A stretch of DNA of 5,755 nucleotides, from positions 2,302-8,056 of the forward strand of contig WQRT01000133.1 in assembly GCA_009786625.1 (NCBI GenBank). Reading direction: 5' to 3'. The position numbers and the translations under genes were made by a program. Shown here piece by piece: positions 1 to 5,755 of the stretch (position 1 is the stretch's first letter; each line of letters opens with the position of its first letter). The stretch is from Treponema sp. Its GTDB lineage: Bacteria; Spirochaetota; Spirochaetia; Treponematales; Breznakiellaceae. The notes beneath the pieces are model-generated. The model saw nothing but the letters and a program-made list of their open reading frames with translations. It was not told where the DNA came from and did no database searches.

Positions 1-1224
1 TATACTCCGAGGGAGAGAGCAGAGTTCATTCTGTCCTTCCTTCACAGCAGTATATTAAGAACGTACTCGCTCTACCAGACAAGAGTTGACACAATTTTTA
101 CTAACGGAAGATTCAACTGCGTTTCATCATCGGTGTTATATATGATTCTCTGCAAAAGCGCTGGGCTTAATACAAGCGGAGTGATGACAAGGGAGCACGC
201 TTTTATAATAGTTCATATTGATGGTCAGGATATTGATGTTGAAACAACAAACCGCTATGGATTCGATCCCGGTAACAGAAGGGAATTTCACGATCAGTTC
301 GGAAGGCTGACGGGCTTTACTTACGTTCCTGCGCAAAATTACCGCGACCGCCAGACAATAGGCCAGATTGAGCTTGTCTCGCTTATTTTAAATAACAGAA
401 TAGCCGAACACGAAAGAGCTAATCGTTTCGCGGACGCTGTTCCGCTCGCGGTTGACAGAGCGGCTCTTCTTTACGGCAGCACGTTAGCTGTCAATGAAGG
501 ATCATCTTTATCGAGTCATATTTTTGATGATCCGAGAAACGATCTTGTTGACAGGCTTTTTAATTACGGCGCGTATCTATTAAGATCAAACAGGGAAGAA
601 GAAGCGCTCGGCTGGGCCGCCGCGGCCGGTAATTCACATAACGCCCGCTGGCAGGAGTTCATTCTGGCCGCCGTGAACAACAGGGTCGCGCGTTACGCCA
701 GAGACAGAAAACTAGTTAACGCGAGGAATTTTCTTGAGGAAAACAGAAATCATTTAACGCGGGAAAATTACGCGCAAATTGACGCGATACTAACAGATGC
801 CGAATTATTAATTGGCGCTAACGGCATAAGAACCGCAGCCGACGGGGAATCGGTTATCAGATTGATAGAACAAACGCGTGAAAACGGGAGAATATCCGCA
901 GGCCGCGCCGATGAACTGATAGTATTTTCGCTATTAAGAACAGCCTTCTACCTCAGCAGCCCGCCTGACAGAGACTGGCGCGCGGCAATCCGCTATCTGG
1001 AAAGCGCTCCGGTACGCTTCGCGGCAAACCGCGAAGTGGAACAGGCTCTTGACACCTACAGAGGCAATCTCGCGTCGGATTACCACAACCGTTTCGCAGC
1101 CGAATGGAACAGGCGCAACTACGACGAAGCTCAGCGCATATTAAATGAAGCTTTGATCGAGTTCCCGGCAAACCGCCAATTATTATCCGACAGAGAAATC
1201 GTAAACCGGCATAATTCAAGATAA
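1..1224 (+). CDS. Transglutaminase-like protein with TPR-like repeats, 5'-partial
   Basis: The reading frame is open from base 1 to the TAA at 1222-1224, giving 407 visible residues, so the true start lies left of the window. The GTG at 133 is internal: it falls after the catalytic cysteine and has no ribosome binding site. The first 95 or so residues look like a transglutaminase-like (papain-fold) core. A Cys sits in NGRFNCVSSSVLYMIL (residue 40), a His in REHAFIIV (66) and an Asp in DIDVETTN (79), in the order and spacing expected of the Cys-His-Asp triad. The rest is helical, and its end (NRRNYDEAQRILNEALIEFP) reads as a tetratricopeptide repeat; earlier stretches such as NREEEALGWAAAAG are similar but weaker. 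TPRs usually bind proteins. The triad looks intact, so a peptidase or cross-linking activity is possible, but the substrate is unknown. A signal peptide cannot be judged because the N-terminus is missing. The gene converges on the hydratase, 20 bp away. The fold call is fairly sure, the role is not. Confidence 0.75.
   Translation, partial: YTPRERAEFILSFLHSSILRTYSLYQTRVDTIFTNGRFNCVSSSVLYMILCKSAGLNTSGVMTREHAFIIVHIDGQDIDVETTNRYGFDPGNRREFHDQFGRLTGFTYVPAQNYRDRQTIGQIELVSLILNNRIAEHERANRFADAVPLAVDRAALLYGSTLAVNEGSSLSSHIFDDPRNDLVDRLFNYGAYLLRSNREEEALGWAAAAGNSHNARWQEFILAAVNNRVARYARDRKLVNARNFLEENRNHLTRENYAQIDAILTDAELLIGANGIRTAADGESVIRLIEQTRENGRISAGRADELIVFSLLRTAFYLSSPPDRDWRAAIRYLESAPVRFAANREVEQALDTYRGNLASDYHNRFAAEWNRRNYDEAQRILNEALIEFPANRQLLSDREIVNRHNSR
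1015..1038. repeat. Perfect hairpin inside the transglutaminase-like gene
   Basis: CTTCGCGG (1017-1024) and CCGCGAAG (1029-1036) are exact reverse complements around a 4-nt loop (CAAA). One G-T and one C-G pair extend the stem to 10 bp. The palindrome encodes RFAANREV in the coding frame. Its TTCGCGG/CCGCGAA core is the same as the stem of the intergenic repeats at 3645-3672 and 4361-4398. Whether it has a function beyond coding is unknown. Confidence 0.55.
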
Positions 1225-1230
1225 ACGCTT

Positions 1231-1253
1231 TCGCGGTAAGAATATCACCGCGA
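1231..1253. terminator. Hairpin between convergent genes, possible weak terminator
   Basis: TCGCGGT (1231-1237) pairs perfectly with ACCGCGA (1247-1253) around a 9-nt loop. It lies in the gap between the two convergent stop codons and overlaps the last codons of the hydratase. Neither strand has a clear T-tract after the stem, so it is at best a weak bidirectional terminator. Confidence 0.3.
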
Positions 1254-3530
1254 GTAATAGTTTATAAGGCAGCCGTCAAGGAGGATTTGCCTTTCCGCGT
1301 CTGTTAATTCACCTAACGCCGTCTGTATTTCTATTACATTGTCACCTAACACATATCCTTTAATCGCGTCTTTTTTCTCATTGACAGCGGCTCTGATCCC
1401 GGGGAAAAAGACAAAACAGTCATTGTAAAGCGCGTTTTCGTCTTTTATAACAAACGGAAGGATTCCCCAGTTAATCAAATTAGATCTATACCTTTTTGTA
1501 GCGTACTCAAGCGCGAAGTTCGCGCTGCCTCCCAACACACGCTGGCATGAGGCGGCCTGCTCTCTCGCCGATCCATCCCCCGGTTTACGCGCGAAAATAG
1601 CGCTTCCAATGCCAAAACCCGGGGACTGGAAACCGGGGAACGGGGAATTAAGAATACCTTCAATTTTTTTAATGATGTCATTTAACGAACTATTTTCAAT
1701 TACTTCACTGTTCCCTGTTCCCTGTTTCCAATCTTCCATACTCTTTACTTCCTTCGCTTTCTTCACATAATTAGGATCTTTTCTGCTTAACGTGAACTCC
1801 GCGAGCTTTAACGGATTGGAACGGTATGAGGAAGTTTCGCCTGACGGGATAAGCTCGTCAGTTGTGGTAACAGGATCTGTTATAAAGCTGACAATCTTTA
1901 CAAGGAGGTTATCAGAAAGAGCCGGCATCTTAGGCCAGTCTTTGATGTTGGGACCAAAAACCAAATCAAGATTTGGCTGAGGTTTTCCAACGCCGTTATA
2001 AACGCGCTTTTCGTAAATGCTCTTATCAAAGAAAAATTTATACTTGCCGTAATCAGTTTTTAACTCAGCCGCTGAAGTAATTCTTCCGCCATTGATTGCG
2101 CTTGCCGCGATTGATCGCGCGTCCATGAGAGCAACTGACGCGATCTGCCCGTCATTGGGTTTTGATCCTTCGCGGTTCATAAAGTTGCGCGTAGCGTGGC
2201 GGATCGAAAGCTCGTTGTTTGCAGGTGTATCACCCGCGCCGAAACACGGGCCGCAGAATGCCTCGCGCACAAGAACGCCCGCTTTCATAAATGTCTCCAC
2301 AGCGCCGTTCCTTACAAGCTCAAGATATGTGGGCTGGCTTTCAGGGTACACACTCATTGTAAAATTTCCGTTTCCCAAAAATGATCCTTTCATGATGTCC
2401 GCCGCCGCCATAATATTCTCGAAAATGCCGCCTGAGCATCCGGCGATAACCGCCTGCTCCGCCCACACGCCGCCGTCATGATATTTCAATCCTAGATTAA
2501 GATTTAAACCGGAGCTTTTATTTTCTTCTTCTGTTTTCGCGAGAATGTCTTTCGCGTTTTTTTGCAATTCATTAATCGTGTAGACATTACTCGGATGAAA
2601 AGGAAGCGCGATAGACGGCTCGATCTTCGATAAATCAATTTTGATAAAGCCGTCATAATACGCGGCACCTGCGGGATTGAGTTCTTTGTAATCACCTACC
2701 CTGCCGCGCGTTTCAAGATATGCTTTTACAAGATCATCGGTTTTCCAGATTGACGACCAGCACGCGGTTTCCGTTGTCATTACGTCGATGCCGTTTCTGA
2801 AATCGACAGAGAGATTCGCGATACCGGGGCCGATAAACTCCATCACTTTATTTTTAACATAACCGTTTTTAAATACTTTTCCGATGATCGTAAGAGCGGC
2901 ATCTTGCGGGCCGACACCCTTATTTAGTTTTCCCTCAAGATAAATTCCAATCACGGGCGGATTCGGCATATCGTAAGTTCTGCCCGCTAACTGCTTGGCA
3001 AGCTCGCCGCCGCCTTCGCCGACAGCCATTGTTCCAAGAGCGCCGTAACGCGTATGACTGTCAGAGCCGAGGATCATTTTTCCGCAGCCTGCCATCATCT
3101 CGCGGTTAAAACTGTGGATAACCGCCATGTGAGGCGGCACATAAATCCCGCCGTATTTTTTCGCGGCTGAAAGCGCAAACACATGATCATCCTGATTGAT
3201 CGTTCCGCCGACCGCGCACAAACTGTTGTGGCAATTGGTAAGCACATAGGGAATGGGAAATTTATCCATCCCGCTCGCGCGCGCCGTTTGAATAATTCCA
3301 ACGTAAGTAATGTCATGCGAAGTGAGAGAGTCAAATTTCAACATGAGATTTCTATCATCGCCGCTTTTGTTATGCGCACTAAGAATACCGTGCGAAATAG
3401 TTCCCTTACGCGCTTCTTCTTTAGAAATATTTTTTCCTTTCTGAGAAAGCTTCGCCTGCGCGTCTGCGTCATCGGCGATTATTTCCTTCCCGTCAATTAA
3501 ATAAGCTCCTGTATTAAAAAGTTCGATCAT
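1245..3530 (-). CDS. Aconitase-superfamily hydratase with [4Fe-4S] cluster
   Basis: This is a complete 761-residue protein of the aconitase superfamily, cytoplasmic enzymes that move a hydroxyl group on a carboxylic acid through a dehydration-rehydration step. An ATG at 3542 is in frame, but GGAGG at 3536-3540 lies 5 nt before the ATG at 3530, so 3530 is preferred. Numbered from there, the cluster ligands are Cys365 (AGCSGG) and Cys426/Cys429 (CGPC). Other aconitase active-site motifs are GSDSHT (155-160), a His at 139 (VIHSF), Glu254 (TTETACW), TRNFMNREG (447-455) and an Arg near 570. The swivelling domain carries KPGDGSAREQAASC (649-662). There the Ser-Ser-Arg of aconitase reads Ser-Ala-Arg, so the catalytic-base Ser is kept and its neighbour is Ala. 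The HCDH region reads NCHN. These differences, and a length near 760, fit the uncharacterised hydratase branch (E. coli YbhJ type, named from memory) better than AcnA or AcnB, so the substrate may not be citrate. It has its own promoter and ends convergent with the upstream gene. Confidence 0.88.
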   Translation of the reverse strand: MIELFNTGAYLIDGKEIIADDADAQAKLSQKGKNISKEEARKGTISHGILSAHNKSGDDRNLMLKFDSLTSHDITYVGIIQTARASGMDKFPIPYVLTNCHNSLCAVGGTINQDDHVFALSAAKKYGGIYVPPHMAVIHSFNREMMAGCGKMILGSDSHTRYGALGTMAVGEGGGELAKQLAGRTYDMPNPPVIGIYLEGKLNKGVGPQDAALTIIGKVFKNGYVKNKVMEFIGPGIANLSVDFRNGIDVMTTETACWSSIWKTDDLVKAYLETRGRVGDYKELNPAGAAYYDGFIKIDLSKIEPSIALPFHPSNVYTINELQKNAKDILAKTEEENKSSGLNLNLGLKYHDGGVWAEQAVIAGCSGGIFENIMAAADIMKGSFLGNGNFTMSVYPESQPTYLELVRNGAVETFMKAGVLVREAFCGPCFGAGDTPANNELSIRHATRNFMNREGSKPNDGQIASVALMDARSIAASAINGGRITSAAELKTDYGKYKFFFDKSIYEKRVYNGVGKPQPNLDLVFGPNIKDWPKMPALSDNLLVKIVSFITDPVTTTDELIPSGETSSYRSNPLKLAEFTLSRKDPNYVKKAKEVKSMEDWKQGTGNSEVIENSSLNDIIKKIEGILNSPFPGFQSPGFGIGSAIFARKPGDGSAREQAASCQRVLGGSANFALEYATKRYRSNLINWGILPFVIKDENALYNDCFVFFPGIRAAVNEKKDAIKGYVLGDNVIEIQTALGELTDAERQILLDGCLINYYSR
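1625..1733. repeat. Imperfect inverted repeat inside the hydratase gene
   Basis: The plus strand at 1625-1646 (GACTGGAAACCGGGGAACGG plus GG) and the minus strand from 1733 down (GATTGGAAACAGGGAACAGG and on) align over most of their length with small indels. They form inverted arms around a roughly 60-bp AT-rich centre. The second arm is also a 7-bp tandem repeat (GGGAACA type). Both arms are translated in frame, as residues 600-609 (DWKQGTGNSE) and 627-636 (LNSPFPGFQS), in the link before the swivelling domain. This could be a small palindromic element carried in frame, or low-complexity linker DNA. Confidence 0.5.
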
Positions 3531-3535
3531 ATTAA

Positions 3536-3540
3536 CCTCC
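3536..3540 (-). promoter_or_regulatory. Ribosome binding site that sets the hydratase start
   Basis: GGAGG on the minus strand, followed by TTAAT and then ATG at 3530-3528. It lies inside the longer reading frame that would begin at 3542, which is why the shorter start is preferred. No comparable site precedes the ATG at 3542. Confidence 0.8.
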
Positions 3541-3592
3541 ATACGTATTTTCTTTTTGCTTTTATGCGGAATATTATTAAACCGCTCTTGGG

Positions 3593-3621
3593 ATTATATC
3601 ATGGATGAGCGGTATTTTCTA
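3593..3621 (-). promoter_or_regulatory. Extended -10 promoter for the hydratase gene
   Basis: On the minus strand, TAGAAA (3621-3616, 4 of 6 bases matching TTGACA) is followed after 17 bp by a perfect TATAAT (3598-3593). The bases TGA just before it complete an extended -10 (TGATATAAT). Transcription would start near 3586, giving a leader of about 55 nt before the ATG at 3530. The -35 box touches the edge of the direct repeat at 3621-3718, so changes in the repeat could affect upstream promoter sequence. Confidence 0.6.
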
Positions 3622-3718
3622 GGAATTTCATGCGGGGGTGCGGAGTTCGCGGAGAATTTTTCAGCCGCGAACCACACTAACAAAGACGAACAAATTCGGC
3701 GGCAGCTACCTTTTTTAA
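3621..3718. repeat. Dispersed repeat, copy A (flanks ORF6N gene, 3' side)
   Basis: This is a direct copy of 4338-4445. The best block is 3663-3699 against 4389-4425, identical at 36 of 37 positions. A second block, 3641-3654 against 4357-4370, matches at 13 of 14. Within it GTTCGCGG (3645-3652) and CCGCGAAC (3665-3672) form an 8-bp stem with a 12-nt loop. A degenerate partial third unit (GCCGCAAACTACACGAA) follows at 3719-3735 and runs almost to the ORF6N stop. A 60-codon plus-strand frame across this repeat is not considered a gene. Confidence 0.75.
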
Positions 3719-3747
3719 GCCGCAAACTACACGAATAAAAAGAATTT

Positions 3748-4284
3748 TTAATTTGTACCAAAACCTATTTTTTTTATTTTAGGCGGCTGCTCTATTAAAT
3801 TATTAAGAGCTATAATTATTTGTTTTATTGTTTTGTCTTGTTCCAGGAGTTTATAGTCTGTGTTATCTATGTGGAGCATAAGAAGTTTGCGAAGTTCTGC
3901 GATTTGGCTGTTTTTATCGCTTTTTGAGAGAACGTAATGACGCATTTTTACGAAAACCCGCATTATTTGAATGTTTATTTCTATTGCTCTGGCGGAATTT
4001 AACACGCTTGATAACATTAAAATTCCATGTTCGGTAAACGCGAAGGGTTTGTATTTTCTTGTGTCCTGGCTAAAGGTCACAAATTGTGACCTTTGATTTT
4101 TCCATTCTTCATCAGTTAACTGGAACATAAAATCAAGCGGGAAGCGGTCTATGTTGCGTTTTACTGCTTGATTCATAACTTTTAATTCGACACCATATAA
4201 CTCGGCTAGGTCCCGATCGAGCATTACCTTTTGTCCTCGAATATCGTAAATCATTTTTTTGATCTGTGTTAATTGATTTGCCAT
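3748..4284 (-). CDS. ORF6N-domain (KilA-N-like) DNA-binding protein
   Basis: A complete protein of 178 residues. Residues 8-100 or so carry the ORF6N pattern: IYDIRGQKVMLDRDLAELYG, then VKRNIDRFPLDFMFQLT, RSQFVTF, FAFTEHGILMLSSVLNSARA and IQIMRVFVKMR. The C-terminal third is a probable amphipathic helix (LLMLHIDNTDYKLLEQDKTI) ending in a Lys-rich tail. ORF6N domains are small DNA-binding modules known from phages and common in bacterial accessory DNA; the role of stand-alone chromosomal members is unclear. No Shine-Dalgarno sequence precedes the ATG, and the predicted leader is very short. By hand count over 3781-4260 the gene is about 36% GC, well below its neighbours, which suggests a different origin. 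It sits between two direct repeats. The start is supported by conserved sequence beginning close after it. The family call is firm; any phage link is inference. Confidence 0.88.
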   Translation of the reverse strand: MANQLTQIKKMIYDIRGQKVMLDRDLAELYGVELKVMNQAVKRNIDRFPLDFMFQLTDEEWKNQRSQFVTFSQDTRKYKPFAFTEHGILMLSSVLNSARAIEINIQIMRVFVKMRHYVLSKSDKNSQIAELRKLLMLHIDNTDYKLLEQDKTIKQIIIALNNLIEQPPKIKKIGFGTN

Positions 4285-4303
4285 GCTTTTGTTTTATCAC
4301 AAA

Positions 4304-4309
4304 ATTATA
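4304..4309 (-). promoter_or_regulatory. Possible -10 box for the ORF6N gene
   Basis: A perfect TATAAT on the minus strand lies 19 nt before the ATG at 4284, in an AT-rich stretch. No convincing -35 hexamer was found at 16-18 bp spacing. If used, the leader would be only about a dozen bases without a ribosome binding site. In such AT-rich DNA a chance match is quite possible. Confidence 0.35.
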
Positions 4310-4337
4310 AAATGTACAATTAAAATTATGCGTTCCA

Positions 4338-4445
4338 AGAATTTCTCACTGAGACACGAAGTTCGCGGAGGACACGGAGAAATTTTTTAGCCGCGAACCA
4401 CACGAACAAAGACGAACAAATTCGGTAGCTGCTACCTTTCTTTAA
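4338..4445. repeat. Dispersed repeat, copy B (between ORF6N and caspase-FGE genes)
   Basis: Second direct copy of the repeat at 3621-3718, in the same orientation. The same GTTCGCGG/CCGCGAAC stem is present (4361-4368 and 4391-4398), but the loop is 22 nt instead of 12 because of an extra AGGACACGG-type segment. The stem is unchanged while the loop varies, as expected if the folded shape matters (compare REP-type palindromes). Its right edge reaches the stop codon of the caspase-FGE gene and includes the hairpin at 4424-4436. Confidence 0.75.
4424..4436 (-). terminator. Short hairpin just after the caspase-FGE stop codon
   Basis: GGTAG-CTG-CTACC forms a 5-bp stem with a 3-nt loop, starting 5 nt past the TAA at 4442-4444. 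On the minus strand it is followed by GAATTTGTT, a poor T-tract; on the plus strand by TTTCTTT. It may be a weak terminator for the caspase-FGE gene. Hairpins placed shortly after a DGR variable region are required for targeting in Bordetella phage BPP-1, so this is an alternative role. Copy A of the repeat has only an imperfect version. Confidence 0.3.
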
Positions 4446-5755
4446 TTGCGGACAACACGGAAACCGAAGCCGTAGCCCCGGTGAGTTGGAGTGAAGTTGA
4501 ACCGGTACGCAGAACGAGCGTACGCAGCCCAACTGCCCCAGCTGCCACCGCGTAACACGCGAGCAGACCCCGAGGACGCGCCCTGCGGATCATTCTGCGC
4601 CCTTGCGGGATATCCGCCGTACCAATCCCAGCACCACTCAAACACATTTCCGTGCATGTCGTAAAGCCCCCATGCGTTAGGCGCATAGCTTCCTACCGCG
4701 CTTGTTCTGTTTAATGTACTGTCAAAATTCGCATGGCTTGTTGTTATGTTGTTTCCCGTATTATACGCCGTTGCCGTACCTGCTCTGCACGCGTACTCCC
4801 ATTCCGCTTCCGTCGGCAGCCTGTACCCGTTCGCGCTTCTGTTCCATGTCACTGTCCTGTTGTCTCCGCTGCCCGTAATAGTATACGCTGGTGTCAACCC
4901 TTCCCTCCGGCTTAATCTGTTGCAGTACTCTACAGCGTCAAACCAGCTTACATAGTACATTGGGTACTCATCCCCTTCTCCAACCATTGGGTTTGATCCC
5001 GCTAGCTGCCTTATTGTTGTTCCCATAACTCTGTGCCATTCGCCCTGTGTTACAAGGTATTGGTTCATTGTAAAGGAACTTACAGTCACCTGATGCTGCG
5101 GCGATTCACTATCCGCGTCTCTTCCTGTTTCGTTTGCGGGGGATCCCCTCATGTAGGTTCCTCCCTGTATGCGCACAAAATCTGCAGGTACTGTTACCGC
5201 TTCAGACGGTGTCGGCGCGGGTGTTGGTGTTGGCGCAGGTGCTGGCGGCGTATGTCCCGATGGGCGCGAGCCGAGGTAGGCTGTTCCGAAAAATTGATTG
5301 TATACGGCGGGGATCTGCTGTCTAGCGCTTGCGGTAGATACTGCGCTTCCTGTTAAACGAAACATTTCAGCGACTTCAATGCCGGGCGTTCTTAACTGCG
5401 TAAGTAAATGCGTTGTGAATAATCCGTTCCTTCCCGTTCCGTCAGCGGCGACAGAACCCGCGCTTGTGGCGAAAACGATAATACTGTCGGCTGGCTGGTT
5501 TGCCACAACGCTTAACCCGCGGCTTACATTCCGGCTCCATGCGGCGGGGAAATCGCGGCAGGAATCAAGCACCACAATGTTAAGCGCATTCCCCGCGTCG
5601 TTTAATTCAGCTAACATACTCTGAACCGAAACGGCTGTCTCTCCAAGAAAATTAGCGCTTGGAATTTCCGCGTTTGCCGGTATTAAAAAATTTACTCCGT
5701 TATATTGAACGGCGTGCCCCGCGTAATAGAAAAAGCCGTAACTGTTATTGGAAAC
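4442..5755 (-). CDS. Caspase-like peptidase fused to FGE/C-type-lectin-fold domain, 5'-partial
   Basis: The frame is open from the right edge to the TAA at 4444-4442 and shows 437 residues. The ATG at 5617 is internal, because caspase sequence continues upstream of it. Residues 1-163 are caspase-like (peptidase C14): FFYYAGHAVQ holds the His (14) and NIVVLDSCRDFP the Cys (66), so the dyad looks intact. Residues 165-185 form a Pro/Ala/Thr-rich linker. Residues 191-435 form an FGE-sulfatase (SUMF1-type) domain with FVRIQGGTYMRGS, NGYRLPTEAEWEYACRAG, YDMHGNVFEWCWDWYG, RVLRGGSW and the terminal GFRVV. The two cysteines that true formylglycine-generating enzymes use near the C-terminus are absent (RSAYRFNF there), so sulfatase activation is unlikely and a ligand-binding lectin-like role is more plausible. 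Bacterial caspase fusions of this kind are thought to sense a signal and cleave a target. The C-terminal 30 residues look diversified. The N-terminus, and any signal peptide, lies outside the window. Confidence 0.87.
   Translation of the reverse strand, partial: VSNNSYGFFYYAGHAVQYNGVNFLIPANAEIPSANFLGETAVSVQSMLAELNDAGNALNIVVLDSCRDFPAAWSRNVSRGLSVVANQPADSIIVFATSAGSVAADGTGRNGLFTTHLLTQLRTPGIEVAEMFRLTGSAVSTASARQQIPAVYNQFFGTAYLGSRPSGHTPPAPAPTPTPAPTPSEAVTVPADFVRIQGGTYMRGSPANETGRDADSESPQHQVTVSSFTMNQYLVTQGEWHRVMGTTIRQLAGSNPMVGEGDEYPMYYVSWFDAVEYCNRLSRREGLTPAYTITGSGDNRTVTWNRSANGYRLPTEAEWEYACRAGTATAYNTGNNITTSHANFDSTLNRTSAVGSYAPNAWGLYDMHGNVFEWCWDWYGGYPARAQNDPQGASSGSARVLRGGSWGSWAAYARSAYRFNFTPTHRGYGFGFRVVRN
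4445..4540 (-). other. Candidate DGR variable region at the 3' end of the caspase-FGE gene
   Basis: After RVLRGGSW, family members commonly have runs of Asn. Here those positions read Gly, Ser, Tyr, Phe, Thr and His, in codons GGC, AGT, TAC, TTC, ACT, CAC, GGC, TAC and GGC, with one AAC left. All of these can be reached from AAC or AAT by changing only adenines. The Arg-Ser-Ala-Tyr-Arg scaffold and the final GFRVV stay conserved. From 4471 down to 4448 the coding strand has 24 bases with no adenine, as expected for the non-mutated end of such a region. The TGG at 4531-4529 cannot come from AAC or AAT. No template or reverse transcriptase is in view, so ordinary divergence remains possible. 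Confidence 0.45.

Noticed and set aside
2092..2481. A 129-codon plus-strand open frame opposite the hydratase.
   Set aside because: The minus-strand frame here holds the aconitase CGPC and TRNF motifs; the opposite frame has no start signal and no recognisable family.
3530..3542. The upstream ATG of the hydratase, adding four residues.
   Set aside because: The GGAGG ribosome binding site would lie inside the coding region, and it is spaced correctly for the ATG at 3530 instead.
3556..3738. A 60-codon plus-strand open frame between the hydratase and ORF6N genes.
   Set aside because: It covers the hydratase promoter and repeat copy A, has no ribosome binding site, and its protein resembles no family I know.
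3621..4445. The repeats as a CRISPR array.
   Set aside because: Only two copies, about 700 bp apart with a gene between them, and no regular short spacers.
4442..5617. The right-hand gene as a complete 391-residue protein with its start at 5617.
   Set aside because: The frame continues to the window edge and encodes the caspase His motif upstream, so that ATG is internal.
5298..5624. A 108-codon plus-strand open frame opposite the caspase domain, and a 107-codon one at 5033-5356.
   Set aside because: Both lie opposite strongly conserved caspase and FGE coding sequence and give Cys- and Arg-rich products with no recognisable domain, as expected for shadows.

Overview
The window holds four genes and no RNA genes. 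It reads as a spirochaete chromosome, probably Treponema-like. The grounds are the gene types: a transglutaminase-like protein with TPR-type repeats, a caspase fused to a formylglycine-enzyme-like (FGE) domain, and an ORF6N protein. This assignment is an inference from gene content, because no phylogenetic marker is present.

Left part (1-1260): the 3' portion of a plus-strand gene for a transglutaminase-fold protein with a visible Cys-His-Asp triad and helical, TPR-like repeats. It converges on the next gene across a 20-bp gap that carries a small hairpin.

Centre (1245-3621): a complete minus-strand aconitase-superfamily hydratase. It has all three [4Fe-4S] cysteines, a consensus ribosome binding site that sets its start at 3530, and an extended -10 promoter. 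The part of its gene that codes for the link between the catalytic body and the swivelling domain contains an imperfect inverted repeat that is translated in frame.

Right-centre (3621-4445): an AT-rich minus-strand ORF6N-domain gene (about 36% GC by hand count, against roughly 50% around it). It lies between two direct copies of a roughly 100-bp repeat, each built on an 8-bp stem, GTTCGCGG/CCGCGAAC. This looks like an inserted or exchangeable cassette.

Right end (4442-5755): the 3' portion of a minus-strand gene for a caspase-like peptidase (His and Cys visible) joined by a Pro/Ala/Thr linker to an FGE/C-type-lectin-fold domain. This is the most interesting locus. The domain's C-terminus has the layout of a diversity-generating retroelement (DGR) variable region. 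Positions that are usually Asn in this family are here Gly, Ser, Tyr, Phe, Thr or His, almost all in codons ending in C or T. An adenine-free tail and a short hairpin just after the stop follow. No reverse transcriptase, accessory gene or template repeat lies in the window, so DGR targeting is a hypothesis.

The genes do not form one operon. The first two converge, and the three minus-strand genes are separated by promoters and repeats.
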